From Chondrosia reniformis (Eukaryota; Porifera; Demospongiae; Chondrillida; Chondrillidae): 64,000 bases of DNA. How positions within the stretch are numbered: position 1 is the stretch's first letter; every line of letters starts with the position of its first letter. Positions 1-13,653 of the stretch are shown here, piece by piece. Location: NCBI GenBank assembly GCA_947172415.1, contig OX359200.1, positions 4,962,501 to 5,026,500 on the forward strand, read 5' to 3'. A program made the position numbers and the translations under genes. The notes beneath the pieces were generated by a model, which saw only the letters and a list, made by a program, of their open reading frames with translations, ran no database searches and was not told the origin of the DNA.

Positions 1-2314
1 ATACAATATTAGAGTAATCAACATAAACAGATGATAGGGTTTTCTTCTAACTGTCCAAAACCTATCTCTTTAAGATGGTTCCAACATCTGATTCAAAAGA
101 AACAAACTATGTCTCAAGACACTCTAAAGACTAAAGATGAACCATCTCAAAGATAAAAATGCTAGGTAGATCCAGATCTAAAAACATGCAGTTTTAATAT
201 CAACCCATACAGATGGGTCCTAAAGAAAGCAATACACAGTTCGGTATAGGAAGGAAGATAAGCTTTATTGTACAAGTGCTCTCGTCCAAAGCTCTAGAGC
301 AAAAACAATCATTGGAAAGTTTTACGCCAAACCAGCCAAGTGACCAAGTCTAATCTTAGGGGGGGAAGTCCTATTAAATTGGCAACCAGTGATCGCCTCC
401 CAGTCATCCAAGATGGAAAAAGTCATCAAAGAACCGCAGAAAGCTGTTTCGCCCTCATTTGGGCTCATCAGTGTGGTACACTTCAATGATGGTGAGTTGG
501 ATGACTGTCTTCACTTAAGTTTTTAATCAACTACAAGTGAAACACTTGTGGTTTCATAATAAGAGAAGATGGAGGCTACAGTCTAAGTAAGACTGAGCAC
601 ACACAATGAAAACTTTTTGCTTATCATAATATCCTTTGCACGGCTCAGTGCAATTACACCCATTTAATTCAAAGCTCCAAAGGACTTAAGTCATGATTGT
701 GTTTTAGATGATTAGGTATATATAGGTCTTAAAGGTTCATGAATGTGATGTTTTCAAATTATTAACTTTACGCTGTGTTTTAAACATACGTACATTACAC
801 TTGATCTTAAAATTTACAACAGAGTATTCGAAATAGTAAGCCATCACATATAGTTATATTTGAGGCTAGAAATTGGCTAAATAATCGAAACTACATTAGT
901 ATCAAGTGCACTTACAATGTGTTTACTAGTACAGGATTTCTGTCCTTTGTGTTTTCTCTTAACTCTAAATGATGAGGATTTCCAAGTACGTAATGAGCCA
1001 CAAAAATGGCAGAATTGAAGAGCAACATGTTCTGGTGGAGCTACACAGAGAAAGGAGAAACGCACACTATACACTATACACTGTATACATGAGTGAAAAC
1101 TGGAATATGAAACTATGCTATGTGATTTATTCAATGTGAACATCTACAGAGGCATTTTTGTGAATCAAACTTGTAACACTTACCAACTTTTATTTCTTTG
1201 TATTGCCTCAGCAAATTTAGCCTAAGATAAATAGAATATATATACATGTACATAAAACTGAAAAAACAAACAAATTATATACAATTGACACTTCTGAAGA
1301 AGCTACATACATAGCTACCTAAACTATAAAGTCCCTAGACAAGATAGTGATAATACTCTGTTAAAGTACACCAGACATATGTCATGTGTAACAGAATTTT
1401 GGATACAATGACATTTTAGACATTTGTTCTCATTATTCAGATATATCTACTTATCATAATACAAATACAGTGGAAACTGGTTAACACAAATATAATTTAC
1501 ACAAATTATCACTTTACGTGAAGTACACTAGAAAAACACGGTCCCTATAATACAAAAAGTATAAGGAATAAATAATATGTTTTCTTATTAATATATTTAC
1601 TTATTTAGGTTTGTATTAATCAGGACACCCAGGTAGACCAACAACTTCAGCTGATGGGTCCTCCTGTTGAAATATCATTATTATCTATCTTCTAAAACTT
1701 GCAACCGTTAGTCACAACAACCTTACTAGAAGAATGACCAACACTGTATATGAAGGGATGGCCCAAGTAGAAGTTACAGTATTAAGACATTTTACGAATT
1801 TTCTACCATTGATTCAAACTCAAGGCGCTTGCGCTTTCTAATAATGAAAATTCTTAGACAATAATTTAAAGGCTTTATAACTCGAAGTAAAATTTCTGTA
1901 CACATGTAATGCTACCCTTTAAATGGAAGTTGCGGGTGAATAGTCAGTGCAATAATCTTATTCTGTAAGGAGTTTTAATTTCTCATTGTAGTAGCTCTCT
2001 CGGGATTACAAAATAATTGAAAGAAACTGCGAAGAAATATAAAACCAAATTTAGATAGAAACTCCGAATATAAGGGTTCTGATTTTAGGCCGAACATTAT
2101 CTACCAAATTAGATTTGTTTACTTTTTAATGATTAATTCAGCCCCAAAACTTACACGAGTAACCTTGTTATGCCGCGCGGTCCTATTCGAGCAGCTGACA
2201 TCAAGAGATCTGTAAGTCTAGCTTCCTCACTTTCACACTCAGCCTCAGCCATTTTTATGAATTACATAAGTAAATTGCGCAATTTGAACGCATAGGGGAG
2301 ATCCCATTTATGTA
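1..2314. repeat. Segmental duplication, copy A
   Basis: This block aligns by eye with 54293-56129 over most of its length, with small indels and moderate divergence. The copy includes the minus-strand exons described separately and, in both places, lies just left of a 218-bp repeat array. Copy A is separated from its array by the 6.7-kb insertion at 2315-9058; copy B is not. Outside the exons I see only AT-rich sequence. A short stretch near 310-490 resembles 26190-26340 (shared GGGCTCATCAGTGTGGT) and may be a SINE remnant. Another near 1468-1510 begins ACAGTGGAAACTGG, resembling a Tigger-type MITE tip. Confidence 0.85.
916..2252 (-). CDS. Small multi-exon gene, copy A (partial; last exon outside window)
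   Basis: First exon 2252-2155 starts MAEAECESEEARLTD and ends phase 2 at a GTAAGT donor. An internal exon at 1040-916 follows a strong acceptor (TTTCTCCTTTCTCTGTGTAG) and reads APPEHVALQFCHFCGSL, then a basic tail, ending phase 0 at GTAAGT. The FCHFC pair could be half of a zinc site. At least one connecting exon between 1050 and 2150 is needed to reconcile phases; a candidate lies near 1637-1672 but its donor is weak. Both exons are conserved in the paralog at 54037-56091, where a basic terminal exon is also visible. Function not recognised; nuclear location is only suggested by the basic composition. Confidence 0.55.
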
Positions 2315-2458
2315 TAGTCTCGTGCCCAGCCCCACTTCCGCAATAATGGCTGCCGCCTGCGTAAAGTGGGTCTGGCACATTTCGCCGCATTTCTTGGTCT
2401 TGCTGACTCAGCATACCAGGATTCTGGCGGGCCAATCAGATTGCTCGAAAATATTATA

Positions 2459-4360
2459 TCAGGGAGTACGGTAGTATATACTCCCTATGTAGGGATGACG
2501 CGGTTTTTTTCGTTTTCCCCATACATCGGTATAGGAGCGAAATCCCGAAATAGGCCGAAAATCGACAAAACAAGGCTATGTATAGCTAAATATACAATAT
2601 ACATACTCTAAATAGACCTTAAAAGCAAGCGAATATGTCCCGCTGGCGAAATAATAAACCTTAAAAATTTCCATTTTCGTCTTCTTCTTCGTCAGCCATA
2701 ACTAAAAAACTACTTAAGCTTTTAGACTAATTGTTGAACGAAACTATTGCAAATTTTACGCGCTGTATTCTTTTGTAGGAGCGAGAGCGATAACGTTATT
2801 ATTGGGCATGACGGTTTTTGTAGCCCCCGTAGCAAAGGCATCAATAAATCCGCCATTTAATAATGACATCATCTCTAGGATACCTTGGAGATTGCGAAAT
2901 AAAAGTAGGCCTTTATTTGAGTATTTGAGTACGTACATAGAGCTACGTGCGCTATTATATTGACGAAGTAGTATTGCCTAGAAGTGATTTTATATTGTTC
3001 GCAAATTGCTAGGTATGTATTTTCGTTTTGGTACCCTCGACATCTTTAATGGGCTAACCCGCTTCAAAGTTAGTCAGATGGCTGCCTCGGATAAGTGACA
3101 CAGAACTTGGTGAGTGAAACTACAGCAATTGAATTAACAGAGGCGATCTGTGTGTGTCTAAACTGTATTCTGAAACAGTTTGTTAGGGTAGGGTGTGGCC
3201 TAACAGAAGTACTCTATGTTGTATGTCGTCTATTTGTGTCAGTCATTACATTAACAGTGTAACTCCTTTTTCGGATGCGTTTCTATGTGCAAGTCTTTAA
3301 AGCGACTCATTACAGTAGAACGTTAAGAAACACTTTAATTTGTAAAAGAGATAATCTTATCACTATCGTGAATGAATTATTAGAATGCCTAAGACTACGG
3401 TCAAAATTATTTAACATTATAAGTCAGGTTAGGGGTAGCTTGAAAGGTGTAAACCTTACAAGCTAACATTATTAAAAGTAACGTGTGGAATGGAAAGATG
3501 GGCGTTTCTATGTGCGAATCTTTTGAGCGACTCATTACAATGTTACGTTTATAAACACTTTAATTCTAAAAAGAGCTAAGCTCATCAATAGCGTGAATGA
3601 ATTATTAGGAGGCCTAGGGCTACGTAGCTTAGTTCTTTAGAAACACTTTAATTTGTAAAAGAGATAATCTTATCACTATCGTGAATGAATTATTAGAATG
3701 CCCAAGGCCTAAGTTAGAAGTCAGATTAGTGATAGCATGAAAGGTGTAAGCCTTACTAGAAAGATAACATTAGAGTTTGTTTAGAAACACTTTAACTCGA
3801 GCTTATCAGTAGCGTGAATGAATTTTTAGGAGGCCTAGGGCTGCGTAGCTTAGCTCTTTAGCTTATCCCTAGCGTGTATGATATAATGTACGACTGCATG
3901 TGTTTCTATGTAGTATTCTTGCGGTGATTAGTTGATGTAGACATTCTTTAAATCTATAATTATGGTTGGCAATAGAATGGAAGCGTTTCTTTGTGCGAGA
4001 CTTCACTAATTTGTTGGTAATGAGGATATGCATTAAAGATTATTTAACAAAGTCTTGGCATCCCTCTTTGCTTGCTGGTTAGTACATGTATATTGTACAT
4101 GTAGTTTGACTCTGGATCATTTTGAAATCATAAAGTTATTAGAAATTTAATATGTAATTTAAAGAAGTTATGCAAGGAAGGTAATTCCCAGCTCATGCTC
4201 CATAAAAAGTACAGAAACTAGAAACAATAAAAATTTTCTACAAAAATAGTAAATATGTAGGGATGGCACAAAAAAGCACAGAAACAAGAAAGAATGTTAC
4301 ACAGTGAAGTATTATATAGCCATGCATAAATTATACAAGCAAGGATGTTGCACCATATCC
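2459..4360 (-). repeat. Dispersed element family A, copy 1 (interrupted)
   Basis: Begins TATCAGGGAGTACGGTAGTA, then CTATGTAGGGATG, the same end seen at 24888 and, inverted, at 14306 and 18084. Similarity runs to about 2900, is broken by about 1.2 kb of other sequence, and resumes near 4180 with CTCCATAAAAAGTACAG. On the minus strand it has the family's short acidic frame MADEEEDENGNF. Terminal hairpin GGGAGTAC-GTACTCCC is visible in better copies. Confidence 0.6.
3275..3880. repeat. Degenerate tandem repeat
   Basis: Roughly four imperfect copies of a motif containing GCGTTTCTATGTGC, AACACTTTAATTTGTAAAAG and GCGTGAATGAATTATTAG, with variable spacing. It lies in the insert that interrupts family-A copy 1. 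A 63-codon open frame at 3275-3466 is only a passage through this repeat and has no other support. Confidence 0.6.
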
Positions 4361-4582
4361 CTACATATATGGCAGCATTTTGCATGTTTTGCCTCCACTA
4401 GAAGCTGGTGTCTACTTCCCATGTACATAGGTAAACAGGTAGCCTTGGTCCATCCATTCTTATAGCTATATAGTGCAAACAAATGTTTTATTCCTTTGAA
4501 CCACTTAAATTTTACACATAACGTGTAACAAACATCTTCTTTGCTCTACTCAAGAGAAATTGTGACTGTGTCCAAGTTAAAA

Positions 4583-4893
4583 GTAGGGATGGCACTATAA
4601 CAGTGATTGGCACATCTAGAAAAAGTAACGAAACAAGAAAGTGATCATATTGTAAGGCTAACATTGCAGAAGTGGCATACTGAAACTTAACTATACACAT
4701 CACTTCTATGTTTGGGCGCATCATGGATATACTAGAAGTAGGGATCGATGCGCCCAAACATAGAAGTGATGTGTATAGTTAAGTTTCAGTATGCCACTTC
4801 TGCAATGTTAGCCTTACCATATGATCACTTTCTTGTTTCGTTACTTTTTCTAGATGTGCCAATCACTGTTATAGTACCATCCCTACTTTTAAC
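4583..4893. repeat. Foldback element, arms about 145 bp
   Basis: The left arm starts AAAGTAGGGATGG and the right arm ends CCATCCCTACTTTT. The two arms are near-perfect reverse complements across the middle near 4735-4745. Same general design as the foldbacks at 17329-17571 and 57565-57825 (the GTGCGCCCAAACAYAGAAGTG centre is shared with the latter). Confidence 0.8.
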
Positions 4894-4924
4894 TTCATTT
4901 TTGAATGTTTTTATTTAACTTGTA

Positions 4925-5273
4925 ATAAATACAGTAGGAAATAATTGTATGAGTTTCGACACCGCGTCGGCGCGAAATGGACAGCTGTGTTTCAGTTCCT
5001 CGCCTTGGTATCACGCTAGAAGCGTCCCCATCGAGCAGGTAATTTGCAGGTGATATGCAGCTAATGTATTTCAGTCCAGAATCACTCTTAACTGTTCCAT
5101 ATTGGAGAGAAATGATCAAAAGCTTATGTTACAAGGAGCACACTCTTGAAAATTACCTGCTCAATGATGGACGCTTCTAGCATGATACCAAGGCGAGGAA
5201 CTGAAACACAGCTGTCCATTTCGCGCCGACGCGGTGTCGAAACTCATACAATTATTTCCTACTGTATCTATAC
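4925..5273. repeat. Second foldback element with unique spacer
   Basis: Arms of about 115 bp (4925-5040 and 5150-5273) begin ATACAGTAGGAAATAATTG and include GACACCGCGTCGGCGCGAAA. The spacer is roughly 110 bp. It abuts the previous foldback. Open frames on both strands inside it are mirror translations of the arms and are not genes. Confidence 0.8.
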
Positions 5274-5867
5274 TATTATAATACTAGGACATACACTGAG
5301 GTGCAGAAGAAGCCTCGCTGTGAGGTCTGACAGTCTGAAGTGTATATGTAGCCCTGAAGAGTGATCAGAGCACACATATGTAATGCTATTCCAGACAGAC
5401 TAAGCGCACAAAGCAAGATGACTACAACTACGCCCCCCTGTACAGCTGCTGGCCATTTTGTGCCCGTGTAACGAGGGATTTTTCGTACCGGGACGTGGGC
5501 AGAAAATGGCCGACGCAACCTTTCCGCCAGGAAGTTGCGGGAAACGCACAAACACAGGTCCAGCGAGGAAGCATTCCCAGCGTGAAATGATATCTCAACG
5601 ATCTGAGCCGATGTGTAGCCACTGCGGGCAATAAGCTCCTTGTGCGCTCGTGGTAATCACGCGTAAATTATTTACACATTCCTTCGCTAATCTGTCTGGC
5701 TAGTTATACGCATGCGCAAGTGGCTAGCCAGGTGTGATCTGTCTCTAGTGTGAACAAAGCGGACAAAGTTGTTCCGAAGTGCTGTGAGTATCCCAGTTCT
5801 ATCAAGCGGTTCTTGGTTTTTAGTAGCTACGTAGCTAGCTAGCTAGCTACCCGCAGGCAGATTTGGA

Positions 5868-6092
5868 ATGGCTACTGGTGGTAGAAAGCGGGCATATGAT
5901 GAATTTTCGGACGTTACTGCAGTAGACCATGAAACAGATGGAGAAATCACCCAGCACATTTGATGTTTCGGCTTTGACGAGCACTGCAAGCAATGAAGTT
6001 ACACTTAATCAGTCCTCCGCCAGTCTGCGTGCCTCTTGCGCAACTGAGGTGTCGCGATGTAAATGCTACGAATATAGTTACAATATACTAAG
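5868..6092 (+). pseudogene. Broken first exon inside the 6.7-kb element
   Basis: An ATG at 5868 opens MATGGRKRAYDEFSDVTAVD and continues to HETDGEITQHI-stop. Moving one frame near 5945 gives MEKSPSTFDVSALTSTA followed by about 35 more residues ending at a GTAATC donor after 6092, so one indel seems to have split a single exon. The 200 bp upstream is less AT-rich and could be its promoter. It may be the start of the element's lost transposase or of a captured gene; I do not recognise it. Confidence 0.35.
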
Positions 6093-6105
6093 GTAATCTA
6101 AATAA

Positions 6106-6131
6106 ATAATATAATATAATATAATATAATT
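6106..6131. repeat. ATAAT microsatellite
   Basis: Five-base unit TAATA repeated about five times. No other feature from here to 8070 within the large element was supported; an open frame at 6432-6629 has no recognisable content. Confidence 0.7.
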
Positions 6132-8070
6132 AAATAATTCATATGGCTCCAAGAAAGGATCTAGAAACAAAATGGGCATATCATCATAAAGTATAGGGTA
6201 TAAAACTCGTTTTAAAATAAGGGATTTCTTATTTAGGCCTCCGTTTGTTAGAAAACGGAAGACAAAGTCTGCATATAAAAGGCTATAGGACTATAGAAAA
6301 CCTATGGAAAATTTATATTCAAACCATGTGTTATATTGATAAAAATTTTCAATTTGTCAGATAACTGTGAAACCAACATATATCATGGTACATGTGCATA
6401 GGAAACGTCTGGCGAAGTTTTGCTTAATTAAATGAGCAAAATAATCAAGATAATAATGAAGAATTCAAGGTTACGATTGCACAATCTGATGATGTATTAT
6501 GATGTTTCTCTAGTGCGTCACCAACACCTCTCGTATGTCGCTCATAAACATTTAGTGAATCTTGTGACGTTGGGAAAACGTCACCGCCTCGTTGCTAAAG
6601 AAGATCATCCCTTTCGTGAACGGCTATGACAAGTCGACGCTCTCCTACGAGAAGGAGCTACGGAATAAGCGAGTTGTAGCGAAGGTTAGATAAAGCGTAT
6701 TTGTATACATTCATGTTAAGTTAAAGCCAGAATTGTTGCTATATATTGATGTAAACTAGATAAAATAAATTCGTTTAGACGACCGTAGTAAAACTTTGGT
6801 ACTGTAAGCTCCGTCATCTCTTCTCTTGTTTTCTGTTAATATTTTTTCCTATCGATTTGTGTACGTTCGTATGCAGGAGTGTAATTGGATACGTAGGGGT
6901 GGATTTGGATAAATATGCGTACATACAACACATTCATCCATGTTTGTATTCAGTATAGTGAATATTCGATAGATTCAACTGTATATTTATGTACACATTC
7001 ATCCATGTTTGTACATATCCATTATGGGTGTATGTATCCATGTTTTATATATGTAACTTAACTAGAAAAACGGTTTGGCTCGTGTGTACCTATTACCTCA
7101 TTTGGAGCATTTTAAAAGTCTTTGAATATGATTGTGTGTTCTGTTTGAGTTCTAGAGGTACATTCTAAGGCAAAGTCTACAGTTAGTAATTTGTGACTCA
7201 AGAAAACGTAAATGGGAGATTTCAAAGTTCATTCATTTGCCAAATTTAAAGTAAACATGCTCCTATGCAAATGTATAAATAAGGAAACGAAATAATCGCT
7301 ACTATCCCTTGCAGTTTCCCTACACATTAATTGCTCTACATAAGAGTATATATATACCGTATATGCGTACTCTGATAAGAACAGCAATGTTTACATTCCA
7401 ATTACTAAATATGGAAGGTGTTTGACCACAGAACGGTTGGCATTAATTGCGACCGAGCAAAAGCAAATCAGTAAATAGGCTTCTCTTTTAAAACGACTTG
7501 AACAGAATATATACAGTGGATCACATGCATAATCACAGTGACTGGACATATCTCATTACTATTTCCAGAGTCTGATGTACTACTTTCTAATGCTTTATTT
7601 ATACCCCACTTTTCACTTGGTAAATTTGTTTTGAAAGTTTCCTTGGCAAAAATCCAAATAACATTGCACTCAAAGAGAAGAACAGGAACACATGTAACTT
7701 GCACTGTACATAGCTATTTTATTAAATTTGTTGCTGATTTGTACATGTGAGGTGATAGGTGATAGAACATAGAATAGGGCTGCAGCTGTTTTTCAGTAAT
7801 TTATATACTATAATACTTCTTTGAGATATATTTTACCCTACCCTCTGATATTACTGGAGTATATATATAATGCTCCCTGTTATCCCCCTATATATTTAGG
7901 TTAATTATGCAGGCTTAAAAAAGATATATGTATTAACTTAAATATATTTAAGTTATGTATACATATTATGTATGCCTGAAAGATTATATATATATGAATC
8001 ATGTCTAATTATAATCAATATATATAAATGAATTTTCAAACAAGTGTTTCATTGAACATAATATTAATGT

Positions 8071-8482
8071 CATTCATACACCTCCAGGAGAGTGTTAGTA
8101 TAGGTAGAGACTGGGGCGTCACTAGTATTAACCACTAGAACAAAACAAAGATTCGAAGCTATTGGATTTAATTACATTCATACACCTCCAGGTGAGTGTT
8201 AGTATACGTAGAGACTGGGGCGTCACTAGTATTAACCACTAGAACAAAACAAAGATTCGAAGCTATTGAATTTAATTACATTCATACACCTCCAGGAGAA
8301 TGTTAGTATAGGTAGAGACTGGGGCGTCACTAGTATTAACCACTAGAACAAAACAAAGATTCGAAGCTATTGGATTTAATTACATTCATACACCTCCAGG
8401 AGAGTGTTAGTATACGTAGAGACTGGCATCACTAGTATTAACCACTAGAACAAAACAAAGATTCGAAGCTATTGAATTTAAT
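8071..8482. repeat. Four-copy tandem repeat, period about 104 bp
   Basis: CATTCATACACCTCCAGG recurs at about 8071, 8175, 8279 and 8382, each followed by GAGTGTTAGTATA and GGGGCGTCACTAGTATT. Copies are almost identical, differing by single bases and one short deletion in the last unit. It lies inside the 6.7-kb element. Confidence 0.85.
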
Positions 8483-11400
8483 TTTTATACATATATATAT
8501 ATGTAGTACTACACAGTGCAAGTTACAAATTTATACACGAATGCAAGTGACTCCCAAGATAATCACACTAAGGTATATAATATAATACGGATGCAAATGA
8601 CTCCCAAAATAATCACAATCAGGTATATTAAAGACTTTAGCCACACTGAAATTCTCAACTGCTGTATACAGAGTAGTAGTCTCTACAGATCATATAAGGT
8701 TAAACGCATGGCCTTCCAATTACCTTTTCACACCTTAGTATAGACTGAAGATGATGCATCTGCATGCCATTATCAGCAAAAATTCCAGTCTCATGTAGGG
8801 GGTCTCAGCCAATAATCACCACAGATTTGACTTGCCTTGAGTGTGAGCTAGGAGTACCATTGGTTGCTTGCATGCATTCACATAAACAACAGGGTTAGAG
8901 ACGATTTGGTAACTTGCACACAAAGGACACAAAGGCTGGGGCCTTTAATTTATTTCATGAACAATGTCAGCAAGACCAAGAAATGCGGCGAAATGTGCCA
9001 GACCCACTTTACGCAGGCGGCAGCCATTATTGCGGAAGTGGAGCTGGGCACGAGACTAATTTATATAAGGCGAGTCAAGAAAAATAAGACGCTTTACCTT
9101 CAAGAAGCGAGTCCAATAAAATAGGCTGACGATCGTTACCTTCAATATGGTAGGAGTGACACTGTCAGTATTGTAGATGTAGTTCAGTTCTGACAATCTA
9201 TATGAAAATGTCAAATATTTTAAAAGTGCCGTCTAGAGCTATCATCTCTTTGATTGTAATAATTTCCTTCTGTTTCCATTAAATTATTCATATATTTATG
9301 AATATCTAGTTCAAATTTGTGAAGTTTATGACCAATTCAAATTCATATACGATACTTACTTTATTGATTGAATTGCTTTCTTGTATCTTTCACTATCTCC
9401 TCAATAAATTCAACAAATGAATATTATGGATTAACAGAGTGTGAGTATCTGCTTACTGTAGTAGTGTGCATCCATTTTGTTCCTGTGTGTGTTCCAAGTG
9501 AAATGTATAATGATAATAACATGTAGACTGTAAATTGTATACAGAAATGTAACACTTTATTGTCATGAACATTTTTTGTATTGACTGAGTTGTTTTCTTG
9601 TATCTTTCACTAACTCCTCAACTAATTCAACAAACGAATATTATGGATTAACAGGAAGTGAGTATCTGCTTAATGTAGTAGCATGCATCCATTTTGTTCC
9701 TGTGTATGTTCCAAGTGATGTGTAGAATGATAATGACATGTAGACCTTTAAATTGTATACAGAAATGTAACATTTTATTGTCATGAACATTTTTTGTATT
9801 GACTGAGTTGTTTTCTTGTATCTTTCACTATCTCCTCAACTAATTCAACAAATGAATATTATGGATTAACAGCTGGTGAGTATCTGCTTAATGTAGTAGT
9901 GTGCATCCATTTTATTCCTGTGTGTGTTCCAAGTGAAGTGTAGAATGATAATGACATGTAGACTATTAAATTGTATACAGAAATGTAACACTTTATTGTC
10001 ATGAACATTGTTTGTAATGACTGAGTTGTTTTCTTGTATCTTTCACTATCTCCTCAACTAATTCAACAAATGAATATTATGGATTAACAGGAAGTGAGTA
10101 TCTGCTTAATGTAGTAGTGTACATCCATTTTGTTCCTGTGTGTGTTCCAAGTGAAGTGTATAATGATAATGACATGTAGACCATTAAATTGTATACAGAA
10201 ATGTAACACTTTATTGTCATGAACATTGTTTGTATTGACTGAGTTGTTTTCTTGTATCTTTCACTATCTCCTCAACTAATTCAACAAATGAATATTATGG
10301 ATTAACAGAAAGTGAGTATCTGCTTAATGTAGTAATGTACATCCATTTTGTTCCTGTGTGTGTTCCAAGTGAAGTGTATAATGATAATGACATGTAGACC
10401 ATTAAATTGTATATAGAAATGTAACACTTTATTGTCATGAACATTGTTTGTATTGACTGAGTTGTTTTCTTGTATCTTTCACTATCTCCTCAACTAATTC
10501 AACAAATGAATATTATGGATTAACAGCAAGTGAGTATCTGCTTAATGTAGTAGTGTGCATCCATTTTGTTCCTGTGTGTGTTCCAAGTGAAGTATAGAAT
10601 GATAATGACATGTAGATCATTAAATTGTATACAGAAATGTAACACTTTATTGTCATGAACATTTTTTGTATTGACTGAGTTGTTTTCTTGTATCTTTCAC
10701 TATCTCCTCAACTATTTCAACAAATGAATATTATGGATTAACAGTTTGTGAGTATCTGCTTAATGTAGTAGCATGCATCCATTTTGTTCCTGTGTGTGTT
10801 CCAAGTGAAGTGTAGAATGATAATGACATGTAGACCATTAAATTGTATACAGAAATGTAACACTTCATTGTCATGAACATTTTTAGTGTTTACTGCGTTG
10901 TTTTCTTGTATCTTTCACTATCTCCTCAACTAATTCAACAAATGAATATTATGGATTAACAGGGAGTGAGTATCTGCTTAATGTAGTAGTGTACATCCAT
11001 TTTGTTCCTGTGTGTGTTCCAAGTGAAGTGTATAATGATAATGACATGTAGACCATTAAATTGTATACAGAAATGTAACACTTTTTGTCATGAACATTGT
11101 TTGTATTGACTGAGTTGTTTTCTTGTATCTTTCACTATCTCCTCAACTAATTCAACAAATGACTATTATGGATTGACAGCCAGTGAGTATCTGCCTAATG
11201 TAGTAGTGTGCATCCATTTTGTTCCTGTGTGTGTTCCAAGTGAAGTGTATAATGATAATGACATGTAGACCATTAAATTGTATACAGAAATGTAACACTT
11301 TATTGTCATGAACATTGTTTGTATTGACTGAGTTGTTTTCTTGTATCTTTCACTATCTCCTCAACTAATTCAACAAATGAATATTATGGATTTACAGCTG

Positions 11401-13653
11401 GTGAGTATCTGCTTAATGTAGTAGTGTGCATCCATTTTGTTCCTGTGTGTGTTCCAAGTGAAGTGTAGAATGATAATGACATGTAAACCATTAAATTGTA
11501 TACAGAAATGTAACACTTTATTGTCATGAACATTGTTTGTAATGACTGAGTTTTTTTCTTGTATCTTTCACTATCTCCTCAACTAATTCAACAAATGAAT
11601 ATTGTGGATTTACAGCTGGTGAGTATCTGCTTAATGTAGTAGTGTGCATCCATTTTGTTCCTGTGTGTGTTCCAAGTGAAGTGTAGAATGATAATGACAT
11701 GTAGACCATTAAATTGTATACAGATATGTAACACTTTATTGTCATGAACATTTTTTGTATTGACTGAGTTGTTTTCTTGTATCTTTCACTATCTCCTCAA
11801 TTAATTCAACAAACGAATATTATGGATTAACAGGGAGTGAGTATCTGCTTAATGTAGTAATGTACATCCATTTTGTTCCTGTGTATGTTCCACGTGAAGT
11901 GTAGAATGATAATGACATGTAGACCGTTAAATTTTATACAGAAATGTAACACTTTATTGTCATGAACATTGTTTGAATTGACTGAGTTGTTTTCTTGTAT
12001 CTTTCACTATCTCCTCAACTAATTCAACAAATGACTATTATGGATTAACAGCCAGTGAGTATCTGCTTAATGTAGTAGTGTGCATCCATTTTGTTCTTGT
12101 GTGTGTTCCAAGTGAAGTGTAGAATGATAATGACATGTAGACCATTAAATTGTATACAGAAATGTAACACTTTATTGTCATGAACATTTTTAGTGTTTAC
12201 TGCGTTGTTTTCTTGTATCTTTCACTATCTCCTCAACTAATTCAACAAATGAATATTATGGATTAACAGGCTGTGAGTATCTGCTTAATGTAGTAGCATG
12301 CATCCATTTTGTTCCTGTGTATGTTCCAAGTGAAGTGTATAATGATAATGACATTTAGACCATTAAATTGTATACAGAAATGTAACACTTTTTGTCATGA
12401 ACATTGTTTGTATTGACTGAGTTGTTTTCTTGTATCTTTCACTATCTCCTCAACTAATTCAACAAACGACTATTATGGATTAACAGGAAGTGAGTATCTG
12501 CTAAATGTAGTAGTGTGCATCCATTTTGTTCCTGTGTGTGTTCCAAGTGAAGTGTATAATGATAATGACATGTAGACCATTAAATTGTATACAGAAATGT
12601 AACACTTTATTGTCATGAACATTGTTTGTATTGACTGAGTTGTTTTCTTGTATCTTTCACTATCTCCTCAACTAATTCAACAAATGAATATTATGGATTT
12701 ACAGCAAGTGAGTATCTGCTTAATGTAGTAGTGTGCATCCATTTTGTTCCTGTGTGTGTTCCAAGTGAAGTGTAGAATGATAATGACATGTAAACCATTA
12801 AATTGTATACAGAAATGTAACACTTTATTGTCATGAACATTGTTTGTAATGACTGAGTTTTTTTCTTGTATCTTTCACTATCTCCTCAACTAATTCAACA
12901 AATGAATATTATGGATTTACAGCTGGTGAGTATCTGCTTAATGTAGTAGTGTGCATCCATGTTGTTCCTGTGTATGTTCCAAGTGAAGTATAGAATGATA
13001 ATGACATGTAGACCATTAAATTGTATACAGAAATGTAACACTTTATTGTCATGAACATTGTTTGTATTGACTGAGTTGTTTTCTTGTATCTTTCACTATC
13101 TCCTCAACTAATTCAACAAATGAATATTATGGATTTACAGCTGGTGAGTATCTGCTTAATGTAGTAGTGTGCATCCATTTTGTTCCTGTGTGTGTTCCAA
13201 GTGAAGTGTAGAATGATAATGACATGTAAACCATTAAATTGTATACAGAAATGTAACACTTTATTGTCATGAACATTGTTTGTAATGACTGAGTTTTTTT
13301 CTTGTATCTTTCACTATCTCCTCAACTAATTCAAACAAATGAATATTATGGATTTACAGCTGGTGAGTATCTGCTTAATGTAGTAGTGTGCATCCATTTT
13401 GTTCCTGTGTGTGTTCCAAGTGAAGTGTAGAATGATAATGACATGTAGACCGTTAAATTGTATACAGATATGTAACACTTTATTGTCATGAACATTGTTT
13501 GAATTGACTGAGTTGTTTTCTTGTATCTTTCACTATCTCCTCAACTAATTCAACAAACGAATATTATGGATTAACAGAAAGTGGGTATCTGCTTAATGTA
13601 GTAATGTACATCTATTTTGTTCCTGTGTGTGTGCCAAGTGAAGTGTATAATGA

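Larger units (their letters stand above)
2315..9058. mobile_element. 6.7-kb DNA element with 93-bp terminal inverted repeats
   Basis: Left terminus 2315-2407 and right terminus 8966-9058 are inverted copies with about one mismatch; both tips read TAGTCTCGTGCCCAGC. Flanks ATTTATGTA (2306-2314) and ATTTATATA (9059-9067) form a 9-bp target duplication with one mismatch. The duplicated locus at 56121-56129 has the same site once, uninterrupted, so this is a clean filled versus empty comparison. Long inverted repeats with an 8-9 bp duplication suggest a Mutator-like or hAT-type element. No transposase is intact; a broken first exon sits at 5868-6092. The inside is a patchwork of nested elements and tandem repeats listed separately. 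Confidence 0.85.
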
